The notes below the pieces were generated by a model. That model was not told the DNA's origin and made no database searches. It worked only from the letters and a program-made list of their open reading frames with translations. From Synanceia verrucosa (taxonomy: Eukaryota; Chordata; Actinopteri; Perciformes; Synanceiidae), in NCBI GenBank assembly GCA_029721515.1, contig CM056558.1, positions 27,673,740 to 27,737,739 on the forward strand: a DNA stretch of 64,000 bases, read 5' to 3'. The translations under genes and the position numbers were made by a program. Positions 47,859-58,512 of this stretch are shown one piece after another. Position 1 is the first letter of the stretch, and the number at the start of each line of letters is the position of its first letter.

Positions 47859-48653
47859 AAAACCTCCTTTATCTTTTACTCTGTTTTAACGGTAAAGTTC
47901 ATGTGAAGCTTCACTAGAAACTCTGTCGACTCGAATTAAATCAGTTTAATCAAATCTATGTTGAGTGTTATTTTGCAGAATCGTTGAGCTCAACTCGACG
48001 GTTCGACGGAAGAAATCCGTTTATTAACGGAGAACTGAGCGGAGTTTAAACTAAACTATACTAATAATATATAAGCTAGATATTTAATATGTTGATGATG
48101 CTAAAGTGGTGGAGAGTCGTTAAAGTGGCTTCTTTCATATTTTCATGAAGAAAAAAAACGGAGGGATGGATTTATTGAAAAAACATTTAAACCAATCAGT
48201 GATGGATTTAGCACCAAAAGCCATTTTATGAGAGCGTTAATAGAAATAATGAATCACTTTAAAATGTTCGAATAATGAGATGTTTCATTTTAGTGATTTA
48301 AACATAAAAAAGACAAACGGTTTCTAGAGGAAAACTCTCTTTGATCTCTAAGGAGTTGATCATAAATCAGATAATTTGCTCTGAATGTTCTTCAGCAGAG
48401 ATGAATATGTTTTTAACTGCAGTCTGTCGAGCAAAACAGGACTAAAATAATACGAATAATTCTACTATTACTAATAACAATAATAATAATAATAACAATA
48501 ACAATCAGTTTACAGTCATCCAGGAACACTTACATGTCCTTCAGATAAAGTAACAGTTCAGTATTAGTATAAATAATTTTATAATGCATAAATGTACCAT
48601 TTCAGGGACTCAGAGTCAGCTTGATGAGGTTTTGTCTATGTCTCTGCAGGACC

Positions 48654-48712
48654 ATGTCCCCCTTAAGCTGCAGGACTCCTCTTCAGGGTCCAGACAGGTC
48701 ATGAAGGACTGA
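48654..48712 (+). promoter_or_regulatory. Two short upstream ORFs in the S1PR1 leader
   Basis: uORF1 is 48654-48704 (16 codons, ATG in ACCATGTCC context). uORF2 is 48701-48712 (3 codons). They overlap by ATGA, so a ribosome ending uORF1 is at the next start. They are in the mRNA only if the acceptor at 48649 is used rather than the one at 48759. Confidence 0.5.
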
Positions 48713-48762
48713 AATCTGAGGACACATCACCCCCTGCTGGACTCTTGCTGTCACTGCAGGCC

Positions 48763-49884
48763 ATGGCTGAGCCCAGCTACTCCGACCTGATCGCCAAGCA
48801 CTACAACTACACCGGCAAGTTCCGCAAGATGCAGCAGGATTCGGGCCTTAAGGCCGACTCGATGGTCTTCATCATTGTTTGCTGCTTCATCATCCTGGAG
48901 AACATCCTGGTCCTGACCACTATCTGGAGGACCAAGAAGTTCCACAAGCCCATGTACTACTTCATTGGGAACCTGGCACTGTCTGACCTGCTGGCCGGCA
49001 TTGTCTACACCGCCAACATCCTGCTGTCAGGCGCCAACACCTACAAGTTAACGCCCACGCAGTGGTTCTTCAGGGAGGGCAGCATGTTCGTGGCTCTGGC
49101 GGCGTCTGTTTTCAGCCTGCTGGCCATCGCCATCGAGCGCCACCTCACCATGCTGAAGATGAAGCTGCATAATAACGGCAACACCTGCCGTGTCTTCCTG
49201 CTCATCAGCACCGTGTGGATGATCGCGGCGGTGCTGGGCGGCCTGCCGGTGATGGGCTGGAACTGCATTCAGAGCATGACAGCATGCTCTACCGTGCTGC
49301 CGCTGTACCATAAGACCTACATCCTGTTCTGCACCACCGTCTTTAGTATTATCCTCATGGCCATTGTGGTGCTCTACGCTCGCATCTATGCGTTGGTGCG
49401 CACTCGTAGCCGCAAACTCGTCTTCCGTAAGGTGTCCAACGGTCGCGGCAACGCCAGCGCCAACATCAAGAGCTCAGAGAAGTCGATGGCGTTGCTGAAG
49501 ACCGTCATCATTGTCCTCAGTTGCTTTATAGCTTGCTGGGCGCCACTCTTCATCCTCCTGCTGCTGGACGCTGCCTGCGAGACGCTGAGCTGCCCGATCC
49601 TCTACAAGGCTGAGTGGTTCCTGGCGCTCGCCGTCCTCAACTCCGCCATGAACCCACTCATCTACACGCTGTCCAGCAACGAGATGCGCCGCGCCTTCCT
49701 CAAGACACTGCTGTGCTGCACCGCCTGCGTCCGACCAAACGCTAAGTTCACCGGGCCGATCATGGGGGCAGAGTTCAGCCGCAGCAAGTCTGATAACTCC
49801 TCCCACCCCAACAAGGAGGAGGCGGAGTACTCGCCAAGAGAGACGATAGCTGCATCCTCAGGGAACGTCGCTTCGTCATCCTAA
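48763..49884 (+). CDS. s1pr1: Sphingosine-1-phosphate receptor 1
   Basis: Class A G-protein-coupled receptor for sphingosine-1-phosphate at the plasma membrane; in vertebrates it acts in vessel formation and lymphocyte traffic. The coding region is one exon of 373 residues (human 382). The start in GCCATGGCT lies 4 bases after an acceptor (TCACTGCAG, 48759). Visible are seven hydrophobic segments, an N-glycosylation site (NYT at residue 15), the lipid head-group pair Arg104-Glu105, an E-R-H motif at 125-127, CWAP in TM6, NPLIY in TM7, a cysteine cluster after TM7 and the tail EFSRSKSDNSSHP that is specific to S1PR1. The N-terminus is shorter than in mammals. Neighbour DPH5 confirms orthology. 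A poly(A) signal candidate is AATAAA at 50668. Confidence 0.97.
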   Translation: MAEPSYSDLIAKHYNYTGKFRKMQQDSGLKADSMVFIIVCCFIILENILVLTTIWRTKKFHKPMYYFIGNLALSDLLAGIVYTANILLSGANTYKLTPTQWFFREGSMFVALAASVFSLLAIAIERHLTMLKMKLHNNGNTCRVFLLISTVWMIAAVLGGLPVMGWNCIQSMTACSTVLPLYHKTYILFCTTVFSIILMAIVVLYARIYALVRTRSRKLVFRKVSNGRGNASANIKSSEKSMALLKTVIIVLSCFIACWAPLFILLLLDAACETLSCPILYKAEWFLALAVLNSAMNPLIYTLSSNEMRRAFLKTLLCCTACVRPNAKFTGPIMGAEFSRSKSDNSSHPNKEEAEYSPRETIAASSGNVASSS

Positions 49885-51506
49885 AGGAACAAGAAACAGG
49901 TGTGAACGTCACTAGACGGAGTCACCATGAGCCGACCTGGACCCTCAGCCCATCAGGACTCTTAGCACTTATGGAGACTGTCAAACTGGCTAAACTGGGA
50001 CCAGTGAGCAGTCCATTCAGTTGAATCCTGGTTAAAGCATGAAGATGTAATAGTGAAATGTTGATGATCAGTATTACTGAATAATTGATAGAACATTTTA
50101 TTGATGGTGGTAGAGAAGAATCTGAATTATAACAAAACTAGAACCGTAAACAGTCACATGAGAAATAAAGAGAAGAGAAATAAAACCCACAGCAGAAAAA
50201 AAAGGATTAATAAATCTTATTTTCTGTGTTGTTGCCCTGAACATCAAACCACAAACTTTTGCTTTTGATTTTTGCATATTATTCATGCATGTTTAAAGGG
50301 ACAGTGGGAAATATTTATTGGCTACAAATATAATATCAATGATTGCATTTTCAATAGTGTGTCTGTTAGCTTAGCTTGCATTCATGTCTACAGAGGGAGT
50401 CTTCATTAGGGAGTCCTCCACGTTTCTATGGCAGGCCAAAAGGGACAAACCAAGACTCTTTCCTGTTTTTACCTGCAGGCCATCGTCGTTCACAGGCAGT
50501 TTGCAAACTCACCACTAGATGTCACCAGATCCTTCAAGCTGCACCTTAGATGCCACATTAACGTTTCCAGTTTCAGCTCATTAATGTCAACACAGCTATT
50601 AATGTTGTATTTCTGATAATTCTCCACACTGCTCCTTTAAGATTCTGCAGAAATGACACCAGTCAGCAATAAAGTAATAAGAATATTATCAGAAAGTAGC
50701 TACTGTCTGTCAGGGAACTGAAAGTGGTTTTAAGTAGAGTTAGTTCATTAATAATAACAACAATAACAATAATAATTATAATAACACACTAGATCACAGC
50801 ATTTCTCATCATAAATGTTCTAGTTGAATGACGTTTGAAACCAAACCTGAGGAGGAGCTGAAATTGATCTGTGGTTCAAATAATCAATCAAGCTACAGCC
50901 TCACTGTTTCTTATAATTGCTCGAAAGAGATTCACCTAAACTTTATGTGTGTGTTTTTAATAAAAGTTGTAGCTATAAACTATAAAAGTTGTAGAAACTA
51001 TTGGTCAGAATTAGTTTTCTACTTCTGGCCTATGTTGTTGTTGTTGTTTTGTTCAGTAGAGATGTCAATGTAGTCCCATTAATTTATATTTGAGAGCGGA
51101 GAGAAAAAAACATAATTTTGTTTGCCACATAAATGAAAGATGGTGTTTTTGTTCAGACACTTTTTTAAATGTGGAAACTCATTTTTGCCAAGAAAAAATA
51201 TCAAATGATAAATTAAATTGAGGAGTCATTTTTGTTGTATGTTAAAATGCATCAAAGTTTATTCTTGACCTTGGTCCATTTAAAAGCTGTTCTAGAGCTT
51301 TCGGAGGAAGATGTGACTGAAAGCTCCGGCACTACATGGACCAAAGCTGTTCAGTCCCTCATAGAGAAATTTAAATAATTTAAACATACTGACCTTAGGA
51401 AGGACCGGGCTTCCGAACCGAACCGAACGATTGATTGATTAATTCCAGCCTGAATTGTCTGCACTGTTTGACTGTTAGCGTCAATAAATACAGAAATAGA
51501 AACACA

Positions 51507-51510
<4 letters not shown>
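49885..51510 (+). other. S1PR1 3' UTR and intergenic DNA
   Basis: No coding signal. AATAAA at 50668-50673 is the likely poly(A) site; several AT-rich ATTTA-like motifs precede it. Confidence 0.5.

Positions 51511-51542
<32 letters not shown>
51511..51542. repeat. AT dinucleotide repeat
   Basis: TA run directly left of the SINE fragment at 51543. The same TA-SINE arrangement occurs at 52867-53310. Confidence 0.9.
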
Positions 51543-51546
<4 letters not shown>

Positions 51547-51712
51547 CATCCATTATCTACTGCTTATCCTCATAGGGTTGCGGGGGGGCTGGAGCCTATC
51601 CCAGCTGTCTTAGGGTGGAAGGCAGGGTACACCCTGGACAAGTCACCACCTTATCACAGGACTCACTTGCTGTGAGGCGACAGTGCTAACCACTACACCA
51701 CCGTGCCGCCCC
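51543..51712 (-). mobile_element. SINE fragment with internal deletion
   Basis: Same family as 52981-53272. It keeps both ends (CATTATCTACTGCTTATCC and ACCACCGTGCCGCCC), but the central GTTTGCATG part is missing. Confidence 0.8.
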
Positions 51713-51715
51713 CGT

Positions 51716-52835
51716 TCCTAATCCATAGGGTTCAATATGACGTCGGTCCGTACATGACGTCAATGTGTTTATGGGAATTTTTGACCATTCTTCCAGAAGC
51801 ATATTTGTGAGGTCACACACTGATGTTGGACAGAAGGCCTGGCTCTCAGTCTCTGATCTTATTCATCCCAAAGGTGTTCTATCAGGTTGAGGTCAGGACT
51901 GTGTTCATCCACACCAGACTCTGTCATCCATGTCTTTATGGACCTTGCTTTGTGCACTGGTGCACAGTCATGTTGGAAGAGGACGGGGCCAGTTCCAAAC
52001 TGTTCCCACAAAGTTGGGAGCATGGAATTGTCCAAAATGTCTTGGTATGCTGAAGCATTCAGAGTTCCTTTCACTGGAACTAAGGGGCCAAGCCCAGCTC
52101 CTGAAAAACAACCCCACACCATAATCCCCCCTCCACCAAACTTTACACTTGGCACAATGCAGGCCGACAAGTATCGTTCTCCTGTCAACCGCCAAACCCA
52201 GACTCATCCATCAGATTGCCAGATGGAGAAGTGTGATTCGTCTCTCCAGAGAAAGCGTCTCCACTGCTCTAGAGTCCAGTGATGGCGTGCTTTACACCAC
52301 TGCATCCAACGCTTTGCATTGCACTTGGTGATGTATGGTTTGGATGCAGCTGCTCGGCCATGGAAACCCATTCCATGAAGCTCTCTGTGCACTGTTCTTG
52401 AGCTAATCTGAAGGCCACATGAAGTTTGGAGGTCTGTAGCGATTGACTCTGCAGAAAGTTGGGGACCTCTTTGCACTATGCGCCTCAGCAAGCATAGGAC
52501 CCCGCTCCATCAGTTTACGTGGTCTACCACTTCGTGGCTGAGTTGCTGGGGTTCCCAAACACTTCCACGTTCTTATAATACAGCTGACAGTTGACTGTGG
52601 AATATTTAGGAGTGAGGAAATTTCACGACTGGATTTGTTGCACAGGTGGCATCCTATCACAGTTCCACGCTGGAATTCACTGAGCTCCTGAGAGCGACCC
52701 ATTCTTTCACAAATGTTTGTAAAAGCAGTCTGCATGCCTAGCTGCTTGATTTTATACACCTGTGGACATGGAAGTGATTGAAACACCTGATTCTGATTAT
52801 TTGGATGGGTGAGCGAATACTTTTGGCAATATAGT
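51716..52835 (-). mobile_element. Tc1-like transposon, family B copy 2, one end truncated
   Basis: Close relative of 26090-27325, with the same fragments (DDE, SPDLNLIEHLWDE near 51880; GRPRKLMERG near 52520). The right terminus TTTTGGCAATATAGT is intact; the left end is missing, and the element starts directly after a SINE. The transposase frame is broken. Confidence 0.88.
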
Positions 52836-52862
52836 ATATATATATACTATATTGCCAAAAGT

Positions 52863-52866
<4 letters not shown>
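52815..52866. repeat. Perfect 52-bp palindrome made of two Tc1 ends
   Basis: Two 26-base arms. The left arm is the terminal repeat of the Tc1 copy ending at 52835; the right arm is a solo, oppositely oriented terminus (ACTATATTGCCAAAAG). The centre is TATATATATATA. Confidence 0.95.
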
Positions 52867-52923
<57 letters not shown>

Positions 52924-52936
52924 TATATATATATAT

Positions 52937-52980
<44 letters not shown>
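52867..52980. repeat. AT-rich dinucleotide repeat
   Basis: TA runs interrupted by CAGTA and TTG. Confidence 0.93.
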
Positions 52981-52983
<3 letters not shown>

Positions 52984-53272
52984 ATCCATCCATCCATTAT
53001 CTACCGCTTCTCCTCATAGGGTCGCGGGGGGGCTGGAGCCTATCCCAGCTGTCTTAGGGTGAAAGACAGGGTACACCCTGGACAAGTCGCCACCTCATCG
53101 CAGGGCACATAGAGACAGACAACCATTCACACTCACATTCACACCTACGGTCAATTTAAATTAGCCAATTAACCTAATCCCCATGCATGTTTTTGGATGG
53201 TGGGAGGAAGCCGGAGTACCACAGTTCTTGCTGTGAGGCGACAGTGCTAACCACTACACCACCGTGCCGCCC
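52981..53272 (-). mobile_element. tRNA-derived SINE (V-SINE-like)
   Basis: Nearly complete on the minus strand. It runs from a tRNA-like head (CGGTGGTGTAGTGGTTAGCA) at 53272 to ATGGATGG at 52981. The promoter-side middle is shortened. It is flanked by AT repeats on both sides. Confidence 0.85.
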
Positions 53273-53313
<41 letters not shown>

Positions 53314-53345
53314 TACATAGATAGATAGATAGATAGATAGATATA
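53273..53345. repeat. TA repeat followed by GATA repeat
   Basis: TA dinucleotides to about 53310, then AGATAGATAGATAGATAGAT. Confidence 0.92.
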
Positions 53346-53536
53346 GACACATATAGATCTTCTCAGAGAGCAGATGGCTGCTATGCTTGTCACATGGTTT
53401 AGTTTTCAGTCAACTGGACTCTAATCAGTCCATCATCAAACTCCAGAAGGATCTGATGGATCTGCTTCTGCTCTTCACTCTGTCTCTCTACTGTGAGTTT
53501 ACTTATTTTTATTATTTCAAGATGTATCTATTTTTT

Positions 53537-53821
53537 GCGGCACAGTTGTGTAGTGGTTAGCACTGTTGCCTCACAGTAAGAAGGTACTGGGTTTGATTCC
53601 CGTCCCGGGGCCTTTCTGTGTGGAGTTTGCATGTTCTCCTCATGTCTGTGTGGGTTCTCTCTGGTACTCCGGCTTCCTCCCACCATCCAAAAACATGCAT
53701 GGGGATTAGGTTAACTGGTTAATTTAAATTGACCGTAGGTGTGAATGTGAGTGTGAGTGGTTGTCTGTCTCTATGTGTCCTGTGTACCCTGCCTTCTGCC
53801 CTAAGACAGCTGGAATAGGCT
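53537..53821 (+). mobile_element. tRNA-derived SINE (V-SINE-like), 3' truncated
   Basis: Best-preserved head of the family: TGTAGTGGTTAGCACTG (A-box region) and GGGTTTGATTCCCG (B-box region), the promoter of RNA polymerase III. The body matches the other copies and ends near GGAATAGGC. Confidence 0.82.
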
Positions 53822-53869
53822 ATTTTATTTTTTTATTCAACAAACAACAACCGACAATCTTTACAAACA

Positions 53870-53871
<2 letters not shown>

Positions 53872-53926
<55 letters not shown>

Positions 53927-54170
53927 CCAGGGGAAGCTTGGAAGGACAGCAAAGGTTCATGGGAGTAATGATGCTCAGAGGGATTGTGTTAAAATGGTTG
54001 TTTTGTGTTTATAGTAGCCTTAAGTGTGTTATGGGGGGTGGTATGTTGAGAATATATGTATATATATATATACATATGTGTATATATATGTGAATATATA
54101 TGTATATATATACATATATACACATATATGTATATATGTATATATATATACACATATGTGTATGTATATA
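53872..54170. repeat. TG/TA and AT-rich repeats
   Basis: A (TG)n(TA)n tract at 53872-53922 and irregular ATATGTATAC-type runs at 54046-54170. Confidence 0.8.
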
Positions 54171-54179
54171 AATGTAGGA

Positions 54180-55020
54180 ACAGCTGGCGTCAAAATATTT
54201 AGAGAAGAAATGCCAGTATGCCAGATTAACAATTAAATAATTAAACATAGTATGACAGGAGTCTGTTGTGCGGAGAGGACAACAATAATATAATAATTTA
54301 ACCATCAGGTTTAAATGAAGTGACTCCTCATCAGCATTAATCAACATTATGTGGGTTTCTTTTACGAAATAATTATTGTTAGCCCATGTCTTGGTATCAC
54401 ATTTGTAAAGTTAAAGTCAGTATTTCATTTTTTTTAGTAATTCCTCTGAACATGCTAATGTGTAGAGGACTGAGACCACAACCCTGTGGAACCCCTTGAC
54501 CAGCTAACAGCTGGTAGCATTGTTTAGTTCTGTTTTGTTTATTTGTTTACAGACTCAGAGTGCTTCCTCTGACACTGTGCTGTTTGCATACACATGCAGT
54601 ATAAATACTCATTAGGTACAGTCACGGATACAACAGTAGTTGGTCAAAGAGAAGCTTATTAATATCAGACGTTCATTAATTTTTATTTAAGAACCTTTCA
54701 ATGACAGTATTTCTGTTTCATGACTACAGACCAGAGTCAAACACTCTCATCAGTCGACTGTAAAGCCTCAGTGGGTGACGATCAGCTGGAGGCATTCAGA
54801 GACGTCAGAGAGAATGTTGATACAATTAGAAATGAGTCAACAGACAGTTCACTTAACAAAGAACAATAACAAGAAGCGGGGGCGTTCTGCTGTTGCTATT
54901 ACATGTATTAATTTAATGACTTCCTTTAGATATATAGGTTAAACTCTCTTTAAACTGGAAAGAACACATTACATTCAATCATTAATATTTACGAGAAGAG
55001 CAAGGATGACGCGCCTCCTC
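54180..55020. other. Intergenic DNA before ZBTB37, no gene seen
   Basis: No coding frame or structured RNA could be supported on either strand. Confidence 0.5.
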
Positions 55021-55028
55021 ACAGATGT

Positions 55029-55109
55029 ATGCCGGGATATGAAGTCTCTGACACAGCTGTTGGGTCTGCGCATGTGCTCCTTCAGGACATGAACTTCTTT
55101 TCCCAGCAT
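55029..55109. promoter_or_regulatory. Pair of inverted ZNF143-like motifs upstream of ZBTB37
   Basis: 55029-55045 on the minus strand reads ACTTCATATCCCGGCAT and 55093-55109 on the plus strand reads ACTTCTTTTCCCAGCAT. They point away from each other and are close to the ZNF143/SBS consensus (ACTACAATTCCCAGCATGC). The site lies just before a GC-rich leader exon (about 55140-55532). Confidence 0.5.
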
Positions 55110-55139
55110 ACCCCGCTCGTTTCACCCTTCCTTCCTCCT

Positions 55140-55532
55140 TCCTGCAGCCTCGGCCCTTCTGCTGTTCAGAGGAAGATGAGAAGCAGCTGATGAACCAGAA
55201 CCAACCGACTCTGACTTCCAGCAGAATGGAGCCGCAGCGGCTGCTGACAGTCCGGAGGCCGAGCTCAGCTGCTCTTCTCCGTCCTTGAACGCGTCTGGAC
55301 GCCTGCTGGAGTCCCGGAGCTGCGGAGCCTGGAGGAGCGGCGGGTGGAGCCGCAGCCGGCCGAGCCGAGCCGAGCCGTACCGAACCGTGCCGAGCAGAGC
55401 CGAGCAGAGCCGAGCCGACCCGTCGTCTCCCGCCCTGCCAACGATGCTCAGCTGGCTGCAGGACTAAGGCCTTGACTGCACCGCACCCTGAAACCAGACC
55501 CGGTAACCCCTGCCCCCCTCCCCCCTTCAGGT
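55140..55532 (+). other. Candidate non-coding first exon of ZBTB37
   Basis: GC-rich stretch with GAGCCGAGCC repeats at 55360-55420, followed by CAG|GTGAGAG (55532), a good donor. It would splice to the coding exon acceptor at 56244. A second, alternative leader exon could lie at 55700-55820 (donor CAG|GTGAG). The small frame 55285-55467 is not convincing. Confidence 0.5.
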
Positions 55533-56252
55533 GAGAGTCGGACTGAACACCTGGTTTATCTGGTCCCCTGAGACAGACCCGTATGGACCTGTATCATAGT
55601 CAGATCTGCACTTTTATCGATTGTGGGCTGGTCCTGGTCTGTTCTGGGTCCTGCTGGTTCTTGTACCAAACCCTAAGACTTCCATGTGGATCTGGTTGGA
55701 GCCAGTCTTCCAACCAGATCCAGGAGGTGGAGTCATGTGTCACAGACAGATGAGGTCAGCGTCCAGGTGTGCCTGTAGACCCCCCCCCAGCATCACAGAC
55801 TCTGACAGGGCACAGGTTCAGGTGAGTTCATAGACCCTGATCTCAATCTCTGATTACAGTAGAACAAGTGATCAGGTCTGCTAATCAATCAGTAGTATGT
55901 ATGTAGAGCAGAGACTGTGTCAGGTCTGTGTGAGACCTGGTCCGGGGTCAATCGCTTGTGAATTGTAATTGGCTGCTGATTGCTGACATCATTATATATT
56001 CTAATATGATTAAATCTCTTCCTATGATTGGTGCAGAGCAGTCACATGATTAGTTCATGTGATTTAAAGGGTCTGAGCCACAAAACCAGATTATATTATT
56101 CATCTTTGAGCCTCATTACGACACGTTTGTCTCTCATAATTCAGAGTCTGGTGAATTTAAATTGTGTTGTTACTCATGTTGTAACAAATAATAGTAATAA
56201 AGATAATAATAATGTCCTGATCCAGGTCCTGTCTGTCCCTGCAGGCTGCAAC

Positions 56253-58512
56253 ATGGAGCGCTCCGGCAGCATCCAGCTGGACATCCCCGACTTCAGTAAT
56301 TCGGTTCTGTCTCACCTGAACCAGCTTCGTGTTCAGGGCCGTCTCTGTGACATTGTGGTCAACGTGCAGGGCCAGAGCTTCCGGGCTCACAAGGTGGTCC
56401 TCGCCGCCAGCTCTCCGTATTTCAGGGATCACATGTCTCTGGGCCAGATGAGCACCGTGTCGCTGACGGTGATCCGCAACCCGTCGGTGTTCGAGCAGCT
56501 GCTGTCCTTCTGCTACACGGGTCGCCTCTGCCTGCAGCTTGCTGACATCATCAGCTACCTGACAGCTGCCAGCTTCCTGCAAATGCAGCACATCATCGAC
56601 CGCTGCACCCAAATCCTGGAGGGCATCCACCTGAAGATCAGCTTGGTCGATCTGGATGAGGAGCCCAGGGAGGAGGAAACACGGGGCTCCAGGGTCGGCA
56701 GGACCCTGGAGGCTGTGGTGCGAGCGGCCGGTCATCACGGCGGCCCGAGGCTGCTTGGAGCACGAGGCAGTGCAGAGGCATGCGAGGCTATCAGTCCCGC
56801 CGAGGAGCCGCTCAGCCCGCCGCCACTGGTGGAACACAGCGGGCTGGAGGGCACCGGGACCTCCAGAGCGGGCAAAGAACCCATCCTTCGCATCAACCGG
56901 GCCGGTCAGTGGTACGTAGAGACGAGCAGCGAGCCGGAGCGGACTGGCAGCGCAGAGGACAATGGCGGTTTGGACCGAGTCCGGATCAAGACGGAGAGGA
57001 TGGAGGACTGGATCGGAGCAGGCGAGCATCCAGAGGAGGAGGGGGGGGCAGCGGAGGAGGGCACCACCGTGATGATCGATACGTCGGGGCGCAGCACGCT
57101 GGTGACGGCGCCAGTGGGAATGCTGGCGACCCGGAGCGCCCAGCCGTCCTCCAGCTTCAGCGAGACGGATAGGTGAGTAGCAGCAAAGACGCCGCAAAGC
57201 ATCTTCCTGAGTGTAGCGTGTCCTCGTGACGACTTCCTGTGTCCATGTGACTACTTCCTTTGTCCTCGTGAAGACTTATTGTGTCTTCCTGTTTCAGGTT
57301 CAGTCCCACCGGCAGCGTGGTCGTCCTGGCAGAGCGGCAGAGAGCAAAGAGCGAATCTCCCACCCGGGCGGACGAGCTGCGACAGCCGAGCTCACAGGTA
57401 CCCAGAACCAGACCCTCAGAGGTGGTCTGCAGTAGTCCAGGAGAGCCAGTCCTCTCTCAGTACAGAGATAAATAATAATAATCTCTAAGAATCTAGTTCT
57501 GCAGGTGTTCAACTCAAGGTAAAGTCTAATTAGAGACCCAGTCACCTCTTTGACCTTTGGATCTTCCTCTAGGTTCTCTCAATAAAGTCAAAATGAAAAT
57601 AGGGTCCACAGATATGAGGTTAAATCTCCTTGTATGTAGTGCTGAGTCACCTTTATTTTTAGTGCCAGGTTGAGGCTTCATGTCTCGTTTGTTGGACTTG
57701 GAGCTTCTCTCAGTTTTAGCTTCATTGAAGTGTGTTGAACTCCTTAGAACTGAACCTGCTTAACCAGGACTTCCCTTAATAGTTAGTACAATCTAGAAAA
57801 ACCCTCAGAACCTCCTGAATGCTCCTGGTCAGTCTCCACTAGATCCTCAGCACCTATGACTCTGACAGGACCAAAACCAAAGCTGTGAAGAAGCAGCTCA
57901 GTCTGGAGCGAAACCCAGAGGTCAGATCTCTGTGGTCCTCCAGTCTGGTTCTGGTCCTGGATCTGGTGTGTGATAACGTTTTGTTCTGCCCATCAGGGGG
58001 AGGAGCACGCTGCATTTGACATGGGTGGATACGAGGACTACCTGAGGGAGCAGGTAGGAGACCGTTGGTACCGCTACAACCCCCGTCTCACCTGCATCTA
58101 TTGCTGCAAGTCCTTCAACCAGAAAGGCAGCCTAGACCGCCACATGCGGCTGCACATGGGCATCACTCCATTCGTCTGCCGCATCTGTGGGAAGAAGTAC
58201 ACCCGCAAGGACCAGCTGGAGTACCACATCCGCAAGCACACCGGCAACAAGCCCTTCCACTGCCACGTCTGCGGTAAGAGCTTCCCCTTCCAGGCCATCC
58301 TCAACCAGCACTTCCGCAAGAACCACCCAGGCTGCACCCCCCAGGAGGCCCACAGCGCCTCCCCCGAGACCACCACCGCCTCCGTCACCTCCAGAGGGGG
58401 GCCTAGCGACGAGGCCTCCCCCAGCCAGGAGGAGCCCGAAGGCGGCGGCAGTGGCGTAGGCCAGTACAATGAGGGGCCCCAGACCTCGGTCTCCACCACG
58501 GGGCCCGACTGA
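56253..58512 (+). CDS. zbtb37: Zinc finger and BTB domain protein 37
   Basis: Nuclear BTB-zinc finger protein, likely a transcription regulator; its specific targets are not established here. Coding exons: 56253-57172, 57298-57397 and 57997-58512, 511 residues (human 503). Acceptor CCCTGCAG at 56244 precedes the start in AACATGGAG. The BTB domain is at residues 1-125 (RLCDIVVNVQGQSFRAHKVV, then the LAASSPYF core). An acidic middle follows with the conserved REPILRINRAGQWYVET-like stretch. Three C2H2 fingers start at CIYCCKSF, CRICGKKY and CHVCGKSF; the last is followed by FRKNHPGC. The C-terminal end SVSTTGPD matches human. It is convergent with SERPINC1, as in human. A G-run at 57041-57049 could cause sequencing or length errors. 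Confidence 0.96.

Noticed and set aside
53537..53610. tRNA gene
   Set aside because: A-box- and B-box-like sequences belong to the head of a SINE followed by its typical body; no cloverleaf fold is supported.
53830..55028. GAS5-like snoRNA host gene on the minus strand
   Set aside because: Expected from human neighbours, but no pair of C and D boxes with flanking stems could be recognised.
55285..55467. 60-codon ORF in the ZBTB37 leader
   Set aside because: Low-complexity Arg/Ser/Pro from GAGCC repeats; no support as a protein.
56157..57197. 346-codon minus-strand ORF opposite ZBTB37
   Set aside because: Shadow of the GC-rich coding exon; no recognisable domain.
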